NCBI GenBank assembly: GCA_938091165.1
Contig: CALKNK010000039.1
Location: 1-12,624, forward strand
Direction of reading: 5' to 3'
DNA from: an uncultured Ilumatobacter sp.
GTDB taxonomy: Bacteria; Actinomycetota; Acidimicrobiia; Acidimicrobiales; Ilumatobacteraceae
DNA length: 12,624 nucleotides
The position numbers and the translations under genes are program-made. Below the pieces are notes generated by a model that was not told the origin of the DNA, did not search any database, and saw only the letters and a program-made list of their open reading frames with translations. This document shows, in pieces, positions 1 through 6,328 of this stretch. Each line of letters begins with the position of its first letter. Positions within the stretch are counted from its first letter, which is position 1.

Positions 1-1
1 G

Positions 2-286
2 AAGCTGAACGGCAAGACAGTCAAGCCGGCTGCGAAACTTGTCGTGGGCGACCGGATCGAGACGCGAGTTCACCAGCTTGAACGAGTGGTCGTGGTAACG
101 AAGCTGATCAGCAAACGCGTCGGTGCTGCCGTGGCTATCGAGTGTTTCGACGACCACAGCCCGCCGCCGCCGGAACGCTCGCTCGCGCCGCCCGTGTTCG
201 AGCGCGATCGAGGCGCGGGTCGCCCGACCAAACGCGACCGGCGACGCCTCGACGAACTCCGCGGCCGAAGTGATCGAACACGTTGA
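2..286 (+). CDS. S4-domain RNA-binding protein, Hsp15-like (5' partial)
   Basis: The reading frame is open from the left edge of the window and ends at TGA 284-286, so the start lies upstream. The visible 94 residues begin with the second half of an S4 fold: a 'VKPAAKLVVGDRIE' stretch, the usual 'hydrophobic-x-VGD' turn, then beta-strand-like 'VVVVTKLISKRVGAAVA'. A basic, proline-rich tail follows (GRPTKRDRRRLDEL), as in Hsp15/HslR-type proteins. Members of this family bind structured RNA and, in E. coli, stalled 50S subunits carrying nascent chain; that role is family knowledge and not shown here. The stop codon overlaps the ribosome binding site of the next gene, so the two are likely co-transcribed. 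The family call is fairly good, but the N-terminal S4 helices are not visible. Confidence 0.75.
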   Translation, partial: KLNGKTVKPAAKLVVGDRIETRVHQLERVVVVTKLISKRVGAAVAIECFDDHSPPPPERSLAPPVFERDRGAGRPTKRDRRRLDELRGRSDRTR

Positions 287-289
287 GGA
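285..289 (+). promoter_or_regulatory. Ribosome binding site for the MFS gene (GAGGA)
   Basis: GAGGA sits 6 nt before GTG 296 and overlaps the TGA stop of the S4 gene. It supports the GTG at 296 as the real start and suggests translational coupling between the two genes. Confidence 0.6.
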
Positions 290-295
290 TGCGCA

Positions 296-1636
296 GTGAA
301 CTCAGATATCAACGAACACGTCCCTGACCCAGCGCTCTCCGGCAACGAGGAGGTGCTTGCTCCACAGCAGGCGGTCCGCGGGGGCATGGCGCTGTGGGCG
401 CTCTTCTTGGGTTTCGGCATGTTGATGGTCGGCAACGGCCTCAACCTGGCGGTGCTCGGCGTACGCGTCGTCGACGAGGGCTTCGGTGTGCGGACCAGCG
501 GCTACGTGATGTCCAGCTACTTCGCAGGCTTCCTGATCGGTCCAACGATCATCTCGCGTCTGCTTTCGAGGGTTGGTCACATTCGTGTATTCGCAGGGCT
601 GGCATCGATGGCGTCAGGAGCGGTGTTGATCCACTCGATTTCCGTCGTGCCGATCACATGGGCGCTGATGCGGTTGGTGTTCGGCTTCTGCATGGCCGGA
701 CTGTTCATCGTGCTCGAGTCGTGGCTGAACGATGCTTCGACACCAACGACGCGCGGGCGGACCCTCGCGGTCTACATGGTCGTCTCGATGGGTGGACTCG
801 CGATCGGTCAGCTGATCATTGCGTTCGTCGATACCGCGGGCTACACACTCTTCATCTTGGCTTCAGTGCTCGTGTCGCTCGCGGTCGTGCCTGTCACGTT
901 GGCAGCAACCACGGAAGCGCCACCGGTTCGCGAAGCCGAACGGCTCGGGTTGAGCGAGCTCTACCGCACAGTGCCGACTGGCCTCGTCGGCATGCTGTTC
1001 ACCGGTATGTCCATCGGCGTGCTGTTTGGTTTAGGTGCCGTTTATGCCGCTGGAGTGGGGTTCAGCCCCGGCCGTCTCGCGGCGTTTCTCGTCCTGCCGA
1101 CGGTGGGCTCGTTGTTGATGCAGTGGCCGATTGGTCTGATCTCGGATCATCTGCCGCGACGTGGCGTGATCTTTGTCGTCGCGCTGGGCGCTGTCGCTGT
1201 CTGTGGGGTGATGGCTGTGCTGCCGTCCGGCAGTCCGTTGGTACTGGTCGGGATGTTCCTGCTGGGCGGGATGACATTTCCGCTCTACTCGCTCCTGCTC
1301 ACGTACACACTCGACTGGTCTGCGCCCGGCAAGGCGATTGGTGCAAGCAGCTCCCTTCTGCGCGTCAACGGCGCCGGCGCGGTGATCGGACCCGTGATCG
1401 CATCTTCGTTCATGGGCTCGACGGGGCCGACAGCATTCTTTTTGGTACTGGCGGTCACCCACGGCGTCATCGTTGCCTATGTCGGCTACCGGATCGTGTC
1501 GGCAGATGCCCTCCCGATGGAGCGCCAGGGCAAGTTCGTGGCGCTTCCCGCCCGGTCGACCGAGCTGGCCATCCGCCTCACAGCGCGGCCCCTCAAAGCT
1601 TCTCGCGCGGCGCTCCGCCGCAAGAAGCCCGACTGA
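296..1636 (+). CDS. MFS transporter, YcaD-like
   Basis: This 446-residue protein has the repeated hydrophobic segments of a 12-helix major facilitator, starting near residue 30 after a hydrophilic N-terminus and ending near residue 400 before a basic cytoplasmic tail. The first half carries 'SSYFAGFLIGPTIISRLLSRVGHIRVF' signals typical of the TM2-loop-TM3 region, split here as 'SSYFAGFLIGP' and 'RVGHIRVF', and an acidic 'VLESWLND' in TM4 followed by 'RGR'. This pattern resembles E. coli YcaD (VVES...RGR). The substrate is unknown, and uptake or export cannot be told from sequence. GTG at 296 is chosen as start because a GAGGA box lies 6 nt upstream. It follows the S4 gene with 9 nt between them and is convergent with the metF-like gene, separated by a hairpin. 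I am confident of the MFS fold and moderately sure of the YcaD subgroup. Confidence 0.88.
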   Translation: MNSDINEHVPDPALSGNEEVLAPQQAVRGGMALWALFLGFGMLMVGNGLNLAVLGVRVVDEGFGVRTSGYVMSSYFAGFLIGPTIISRLLSRVGHIRVFAGLASMASGAVLIHSISVVPITWALMRLVFGFCMAGLFIVLESWLNDASTPTTRGRTLAVYMVVSMGGLAIGQLIIAFVDTAGYTLFILASVLVSLAVVPVTLAATTEAPPVREAERLGLSELYRTVPTGLVGMLFTGMSIGVLFGLGAVYAAGVGFSPGRLAAFLVLPTVGSLLMQWPIGLISDHLPRRGVIFVVALGAVAVCGVMAVLPSGSPLVLVGMFLLGGMTFPLYSLLLTYTLDWSAPGKAIGASSSLLRVNGAGAVIGPVIASSFMGSTGPTAFFLVLAVTHGVIVAYVGYRIVSADALPMERQGKFVALPARSTELAIRLTARPLKASRAALRRKKPD

Positions 1637-1648
1637 CGCAACCCACGG

Positions 1649-1672
1649 CGGCGCAGTTCGGAGACTGCGCCG
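1649..1672. terminator. Bidirectional hairpin between convergent genes
   Basis: A perfect 9-bp inverted repeat (CGGCGCAGT / ACTGCGCCG) with a 6-nt loop (TCGGAG) fills the 45-bp gap between the stops of the MFS gene (plus) and the metF-like gene (minus). It has no clear U-run on either side, as is common in high-GC actinobacteria. Its position between two convergent ends makes termination the best explanation. Confidence 0.7.
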
Positions 1673-1681
1673 GGGCCGCGT

Positions 1682-2611
1682 CTAGGCGAGGGTCTTGGTG
1701 CGCCAGGCCTCGGTCGCGGCGACCTGGTTGAACGTGTAGAGATGGATGCCCTCAATGCCGAGATCGGTGAACTGGCCAGCAAGCGGCTTGAGTAACTGAT
1801 CGGGTTCGAACGACCGTTGGGTCATCATTTTGCCGAGTGCCTTGCGGTTCTTTGAGAGATAGCGGAGCGATGCACCGACACCGAGGCGAACACCCATGGT
1901 CATCAGCTTGGCCTTGTCGATCACGCCCGGCACGCCGAGGTGCACCGGAACGGTTAGACCAGCGGCGCGTTCGCCGCGCAGCCAGGTGCGAATCTGGTCC
2001 GCGGAGAAACACATCTGCGTGCTGACGTGGGCGGTGCGGCCAGAGCCGAGAATCATCTGCTGCTTCATATGCAACGCGTCGTGGAGTTGCTCTGACGTAA
2101 TGAGCGGATGGCTATCGGGATAAGAGGTGTACCCGATGTGGTCGATTTGACGATGCTCGGGACCTTCGGCGTCGTCGAGTGCGAGAAAGGCCTCAATGAA
2201 TTCGATGGCATCGAAAAAACAGCCCGGTGGGTCGGCGTCGCCACCGACGACAAAGATTTCGCGGATACCGATTTCAACCAAACGGGAACGAATCGCAACA
2301 AGATGTTCAGAGTTCTGCACCATCCGGGCAGAGAGGTGTGGCGTGACGCAGTGGCCGGCGGCGACGAGCGCAGCCGTTTCGTCCAAGGTGGTCTCGATCG
2401 ACTTGGCAGGTGAGCAGGTCATCGAGATGTTTGAGTGCGGAGCAAGTTCGGTGATAGCGCGTTCAAGATTTTTCATGGGGATGAGTTCGACCTTGGCATC
2501 GCGAATCATCGATCGCAGGTGCGACGGACCCGGCTGCAGCAGCCCGCGTCTCATCAATCGCCGACCCCGTGTCGGCTTCTCTGTGTGCAGCGTCTTTGCT
2601 TCGGCAGACAT
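1682..2611 (-). CDS. Methylenetetrahydrofolate reductase-like protein (MetF family)
   Basis: This 309-residue TIM-barrel protein belongs to the MetF/MTHFR family, which interconverts 5,10-methylene-THF and 5-methyl-THF using FAD. Landmarks align in order: 'VELIP' (Glu42, place of the catalytic Glu in FEFFPP), 'VVGGDADPPG' (Asp125, place of the RGD Asp), 'HIGYTSYPDSHP' near 158-169 (MetF 'AGYPEGHP'), 'STQMCF' (Gln199, the TQ-F motif) and a C-terminal 'GIHLYTFNQ' (MetF 'HFYTLN'). The usual FFPP box is lost and the N-terminus is about 20 residues longer and basic, so it is a divergent branch. ATG 2611 has a GAGGG box 6 nt upstream. It lies 63 bp downstream of fhs on the same strand, so the two probably form an operon for C1-THF flux. 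Which direction it runs (biosynthetic reduction, or oxidation of methyl-THF released by a demethylase) cannot be read from the sequence. Confidence 0.82.
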   Translation of the reverse strand: MSAEAKTLHTEKPTRGRRLMRRGLLQPGPSHLRSMIRDAKVELIPMKNLERAITELAPHSNISMTCSPAKSIETTLDETAALVAAGHCVTPHLSARMVQNSEHLVAIRSRLVEIGIREIFVVGGDADPPGCFFDAIEFIEAFLALDDAEGPEHRQIDHIGYTSYPDSHPLITSEQLHDALHMKQQMILGSGRTAHVSTQMCFSADQIRTWLRGERAAGLTVPVHLGVPGVIDKAKLMTMGVRLGVGASLRYLSKNRKALGKMMTQRSFEPDQLLKPLAGQFTDLGIEGIHLYTFNQVAATEAWRTKTLA

Positions 2612-2617
2612 TGGTGG

Positions 2618-2622
2618 CCCTC
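2618..2622 (-). promoter_or_regulatory. Ribosome binding site for the metF-like gene (GAGGG)
   Basis: Read on the minus strand, GAGGG precedes the ATG at 2611 by 6 nt. This fixes the start of the 309-residue protein. Confidence 0.5.
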
Positions 2623-2674
2623 GTTCCTTGGTTGATTGGTCGCACTGGAGGTGTGACCCTCGTGTGATGATTGT

Positions 2675-4372
2675 TCAGCTGAGTCCGACGATGTCGCCGT
2701 TGGCGTCGATGTCGATGTGTTGCAGTGCAGGTGTCTTGCCGAGGCCCGGCATGGTGCGCATGTCACCGCAGATCGGGTAGACAAACCCGGCGCCGACCGA
2801 CGCCCGGACTTCGCGGACCGGCAATGTCCAGCCGGTAGGGGCTCCTTTGAGGCTTGCGTCGTGGCTGAGTGAAAGGTGCGACTTGGCGATGCACACCGGG
2901 AGGTTGCCGAACCCGTTTGCTTCGTAGTTGTCGATCTGCTTTTTGGCCTGTGGCGAAAATTCGGCGCCGTCTGCCCCGTAGACCTTGGTGGCCACGGTGG
3001 TGATCTTGTCGCGCAGGCTCATTTCGTCTGGGTATAGCACCTGGAAATTGCTCTCCTCTTCGGCTGCCTCAGCCACAGCATGGGCGAGTTCGGTTGCCCC
3101 AGCGCCGCCTTCTGTGAAGTGCATGGACACCGCAGCGCGAGCGTTGAACTCCTCGGCGATTTCCTTGATCGCGTTGATGTCGCCATCGTGATCGCCAGGG
3201 AACACGTTGATGGCTACAACCGGAGTGCAGCCGTGGATTCGCATATTCTCAAGTTGCTTACGGAGGTTGTCGCCGCCCTGGTGGACTTCTTCGGGGTTCT
3301 CTTTGAGGAGATCTTCAGGTAACGGCTTGCCGGCGACAATCTTGTGCTTGCCGGAGTGTGCCTTGAGGCCCCGTACCGTCGCGACCAGTACGGCAGCATC
3401 GGGAGCGAGTCCGGAGGCTCGGCACTTGATGTTGAAGAAGCGTTCGGCACCCATGTCGGCGCCGAAACCGGCCTCGGTGATGAGGTAGTCACCCATTCGG
3501 ATCCCGATGCGGTCGGCAACGATCGAGCTATTGCCGGTGGCGATATTGCCGAACGGGCCGGTGTGGACGAGCGCGGGAGTGTTCTCCAGGGTCTGCATCA
3601 AGTTGGGCTTGATGGCCTCCATCAAAATGACTGCCATCGAGCCAGCCACCTTCAACTCCTCGGCAGTGACTGGGGTACCGGACTTGGTGTAGCCGACGAC
3701 GATCCGGCCGAGGCGTTCGCGTAAATCCTGCAGCGATGTGCAAAGCGCCAACGTAGCCATGACCTCAGACGCAGCCGTGATATCAAATCCGGTTTCGCGG
3801 GGCACTCCGTCGAGACGTCCGCCAAGGCCAATCACAGTGTTGCGAAGCGAACGGTCGTTGACATCAATGACGCGCCGCCACGTGATGTTGTGCATGTCGA
3901 GGCCCAACTCGTTGCCGTGGTACAGATGAGCGTCGAGTGCGGCCGAGCACATGTTGTGAGCAGCAGTGACGGCGTGCATGTCGCCGGTGAGGTGCAGGTT
4001 GAGGAGTTCCATCGGAACGACCTGGCTGTACCCGCCGCCGGCTGCGCCACCTTTGATGCCGAATGTCGGACCCATCGATGGCTGGCGAACGGCGATGACG
4101 CCCTGTTTGCCGATGTGGCTGAATCCCATCCCGAGGCCAACCGTCGTGGTGGTCTTGCCTTCGCCGAGCGGTGTCGGTGTGATCGCCGAAACCACGACGT
4201 ACCTAGCTTTGGGCCGATTCGACAACTTTGCGATTGCGTCGAGCCCAATCTTCGCAGCGCCGGACCCGTAAGGTTCAAGGCATTCGAGTGGAATGCTGGA
4301 TTCGCTGGCAATGTCGGATAGCGGTTTGAGCTGCGCTTTGCTCGCGATCTCAAGGTCAGAGGGAAATCCCAT
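2675..4372 (-). CDS. fhs: Formate-tetrahydrofolate ligase
   Basis: The 565-residue product is a full-length Fhs (family about 555-560). It catalyses formate + ATP + THF to 10-formyl-THF, and can run in reverse to recover ATP. Visible landmarks are the ATP-binding loop 'TPTPLGEGKTTT' (65-76), the signature 'RQPSMGPTFGIKGGAAGGG' (96-114) followed by 'LNLHLTGDMHA', and the C-terminal 'GFVYPICGDMRTMPGLG' segment that helps form the folate and ATP pocket. The frame is open upstream to 4492, but the ATG at 4372 (MGFPSDLEIA) matches where family members begin; the extra upstream residues look non-coding and contain promoter and operator sequences. No strong Shine-Dalgarno is visible before 4372. The downstream neighbour is the metF-like gene. 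The promoter and 15-bp palindrome are described separately. The identification is very secure. Confidence 0.97.
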   Translation of the reverse strand: MGFPSDLEIASKAQLKPLSDIASESSIPLECLEPYGSGAAKIGLDAIAKLSNRPKARYVVVSAITPTPLGEGKTTTTVGLGMGFSHIGKQGVIAVRQPSMGPTFGIKGGAAGGGYSQVVPMELLNLHLTGDMHAVTAAHNMCSAALDAHLYHGNELGLDMHNITWRRVIDVNDRSLRNTVIGLGGRLDGVPRETGFDITAASEVMATLALCTSLQDLRERLGRIVVGYTKSGTPVTAEELKVAGSMAVILMEAIKPNLMQTLENTPALVHTGPFGNIATGNSSIVADRIGIRMGDYLITEAGFGADMGAERFFNIKCRASGLAPDAAVLVATVRGLKAHSGKHKIVAGKPLPEDLLKENPEEVHQGGDNLRKQLENMRIHGCTPVVAINVFPGDHDGDINAIKEIAEEFNARAAVSMHFTEGGAGATELAHAVAEAAEEESNFQVLYPDEMSLRDKITTVATKVYGADGAEFSPQAKKQIDNYEANGFGNLPVCIAKSHLSLSHDASLKGAPTGWTLPVREVRASVGAGFVYPICGDMRTMPGLGKTPALQHIDIDANGDIVGLS

Positions 4373-4417
4373 GGTGTCTGTCCGTTCTGCCCGGCAAGAA
4401 TGCACGAAGCGATCATG

Positions 4418-4481
4418 GGTTAAGGCCCGGCTCAACCGAGGTTTCCATTGATGTCCACCACCATTTGATTCCGCATGGTGG
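4418..4481 (-). promoter_or_regulatory. Possible structured 5' leader of fhs
   Basis: The predicted fhs-metF transcript has a leader of about 110 nt. Within it, on the minus strand, CCACCAT and ATGGTGG (plus 4475-4481 and 4458-4464) can form a 7-bp stem with a 10-nt loop, and GGTTGAG with CTTAACC (plus 4418-4437) a second 7-bp stem including one G-U pair, around a 6-nt CCGGGC loop. The first stem uses bases that also belong to the 15-bp palindrome. I could not match the fold to a known riboswitch, including the THF class. It may be a regulatory leader or chance structure in GC-rich DNA. Confidence 0.35.
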
Positions 4482-4492
4482 AACGGTTCCAC
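4478..4492. promoter_or_regulatory. 15-bp perfect palindrome, probable operator of fhs-metF
   Basis: GTGGAAC-G-GTTCCAC is a perfect inverted repeat with one central base. On the minus strand it overlaps the last two bases of the -10 box and covers the predicted transcription start of fhs, a classic place for repressor binding. The regulator is unknown and not obviously encoded in the window. Confidence 0.6.
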
Positions 4493-4519
4493 TATATAGA
4501 ACAGGTGGGGTCGTGTCCA
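4491..4519 (-). promoter_or_regulatory. Sigma-70-type promoter of the fhs-metF operon
   Basis: On the minus strand TGGACA (plus 4514-4519) is followed by exactly 17 nt and TATAGT (plus 4491-4496). Each box matches the consensus at 5 of 6 positions. The predicted start is near 4484, giving a leader of about 110 nt to ATG 4372. Confidence 0.6.
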
Positions 4520-4582
4520 GAGCTGCGTCCTCTACCTCTGACCCGTGTTGCGCTCAAGCAGAGCGTTGGACTGCTGACACGC

Positions 4583-4588
4583 GATACT
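4583..4588 (+). promoter_or_regulatory. Possible -10 box for leaderless esterase mRNA
   Basis: GATACT ends 5 nt before the ATG at 4594, which would place the transcription start at or next to the start codon. No Shine-Dalgarno is visible there, and leaderless mRNAs are common in actinobacteria. There is no convincing -35 box, so this is tentative. Confidence 0.3.
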
Positions 4589-4593
4589 GCGGC

Positions 4594-6303
4594 ATGGCTT
4601 CGAAGTCCGTCACCGCCAACATTTCGTCCGGCAAGATCAAAGGCAAGCTTGACTCGTCGGGTCGGCTTGCGAACTTCCGCGGCGTCCCCTTTGCTGCGCC
4701 ACCAGTTGGAGCGTTGCGCTGGAGGCCACCGGCAGCTGTTGAGCCGTGGAGTGGTACTCGGGATTGCACAAAATTTGGCCCCCACGCATACCAGCGGGCC
4801 GCTGGTTTTGAGCTGTTCTTCAACACCTTGATTGAGGGGCTTGGCCTCGGTGCTGTCCGAAAGCGATCACTGCAAGCCGCGCTCAAGATTGCGAAGGTGA
4901 AGCAAAGCGAAGACTGTCTCCAGTTAAACGTGCGGATGCCGGCCCACGCAGATCGGCTTGGTCGCAAGCTTCCGGTGATGGTCTGGATCCATGGCGGCGA
5001 TCACACCGATGGCAGTGGCACGGAGCCGCTTTATGACAGCAACGTTTTTGCTGAGCGCGGCGCTGTGTTCGTAACGATCAACTATCGGCTCGGCATGTTC
5101 GGTTTCCTCGCCCATCCAGAACTGGCAGCGGAGTCGGCTGATGGCGTGTCAGGTAACTACGGCCTTCTTGATCAGATTGCAGCGCTCGAATGGGTGCGTG
5201 ACAACATTGCCGTCTTCGGCGGCGACCCTGACAACGTCACCATTTTCGGCGAGTCGGCTGGTGGCGAGGCGGTGCTCAACTTGATGACCGCACCGCGCGC
5301 TCGTGGTCTGTTTCATCGCGCGATCGCTCAGAGCCCGAGTGACAGCGGACGCTGGTTGCATTTGCGTCGACCAGCACTCGACTTCTCAGCTGCCGAAGAT
5401 GCAGGTGTCGAGTTCGCGAACGAAGTTGTGGGTTCGCCTGGTGATCAACTATCCCGCCTACGCGAGATGTCTGCCGAACAATTGACGACGCACTACCAGC
5501 AGCTCCCGTTGCTTGGACGTCACTTTTACCCGGTCGTCGACGGCGTGATACTGCCGACAACACCGATGTCGGCGTTCAGTGCGCAGCAGCAGGCATCGGT
5601 TCCCTTGATGATCGGCTACAACAGTGATGAGGCGACACTGTTCGCAGACCTCATGCACCCGGCCGGTGGAGAGTTCTACCGTGACGTAAGACAAGGCTCA
5701 GTTGAGCCGATGTCAGCCGGTGAAGCTCGAGAAGCGTTCGCCCGGTCGTATCCAACAGCCGGCCACGTCGACCGATTGATGTCGGCCTACCCAGGGCTGG
5801 CAACGAGCGACAGTGCTGCTGTCGCTAAGCACGGTGGTGACCACATGTTCGGTGTCCACGTCGATCATGCAGCGCGGCAACATGCGGCAAGTGGGCAGCA
5901 GGTTTTCCGCTACTACTTTACTGCTACGCCACCGTCGAAGAAGCAGACTGCTGGAGCGTTCCACGCTGCGGAAATCTTTTACGTTTTTGACACCAAGTTT
6001 CCGAGGGTTCCGGTCGCTGACGATGCGCATCTCACGGTCCGCGACATGGGTGACCGCTGGTTTGCATTCGCTGCGGCAGGAACACCGGATTCGCCTGGAC
6101 GCGAGCCTTGGCCGGCGTACGACCCCGAAAGCCCACAGCAGATGGTTTTCGGTCGGCCAAAATCAGGTGTTGAGAACGTGCAACCGTCGCCAGGAATCGA
6201 TCTCATGCGTGAACGCATCGAGTGGCTGACCGAGACGTTGGCAGCACCGCTCGAGCCGGTCGCTCCTGACCTAGCGGATGGCAGTGAGCGAGTTGAGGTG
6301 TGA
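4594..6303 (+). CDS. Type-B carboxylesterase (alpha/beta hydrolase)
   Basis: The 569-residue protein is a full-length carboxylesterase/lipase of the cholinesterase-like family, which hydrolyses carboxylic esters. All landmarks are present: the conserved N-terminal 'FRGVPFAAPPVGALRW' (28-43), the second signature 'EDCLQLNV' (106-113), the oxyanion loop 'WIHGGDHTDGSG' (131-142), the nucleophile elbow 'FGESAGG' (218-224, Ser221), the acid 'NSDEATLF' (Glu346) and the histidine 'AFHAAEIFYVF' (His457). No signal peptide is evident from the chosen ATG, so it is likely cytoplasmic. The frame extends upstream to TTG 4465, but that part lacks family similarity and overlaps the fhs promoter; ATG 4594 fits family starts. 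It is divergent from fhs, and convergent with the next gene. The physiological ester is unknown; nothing in the sequence ties it to C1 metabolism apart from position. Confidence 0.92.
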   Translation: MASKSVTANISSGKIKGKLDSSGRLANFRGVPFAAPPVGALRWRPPAAVEPWSGTRDCTKFGPHAYQRAAGFELFFNTLIEGLGLGAVRKRSLQAALKIAKVKQSEDCLQLNVRMPAHADRLGRKLPVMVWIHGGDHTDGSGTEPLYDSNVFAERGAVFVTINYRLGMFGFLAHPELAAESADGVSGNYGLLDQIAALEWVRDNIAVFGGDPDNVTIFGESAGGEAVLNLMTAPRARGLFHRAIAQSPSDSGRWLHLRRPALDFSAAEDAGVEFANEVVGSPGDQLSRLREMSAEQLTTHYQQLPLLGRHFYPVVDGVILPTTPMSAFSAQQQASVPLMIGYNSDEATLFADLMHPAGGEFYRDVRQGSVEPMSAGEAREAFARSYPTAGHVDRLMSAYPGLATSDSAAVAKHGGDHMFGVHVDHAARQHAASGQQVFRYYFTATPPSKKQTAGAFHAAEIFYVFDTKFPRVPVADDAHLTVRDMGDRWFAFAAAGTPDSPGREPWPAYDPESPQQMVFGRPKSGVENVQPSPGIDLMRERIEWLTETLAAPLEPVAPDLADGSERVEV

Positions 6304-6322
6304 GCCCGTTGGCGACGCGGGC
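6304..6322. terminator. Weak hairpin between convergent genes
   Basis: GCCCG and CGGGC flank a 9-nt loop in the 25-bp gap between the esterase stop and the stop of the convergent gene. The stem is short and there is no U-run, so the call rests mostly on position. Confidence 0.35.
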
Positions 6323-6328
6323 CCGAGA

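Noticed and set aside
394..1731. A 445-codon open frame on the plus strand inside the MFS gene
   Set aside because: It is Arg-, Cys- and His-rich with no domain pattern, a typical shadow frame of a high-GC gene; the 296-1636 frame has clear membrane helices and a ribosome binding site.
4373..4484. THF or glycine riboswitch before fhs
   Set aside because: I looked for the conserved cores of these classes and could not see them; only generic stems are present, so I list it as an unclassified leader.
4373..4492. Extension of fhs to an upstream start at 4492
   Set aside because: The added 40 residues have no family similarity and would cover the operator palindrome, starting inside the -10 box of the predicted promoter; ATG 4372 fits Fhs N-termini.
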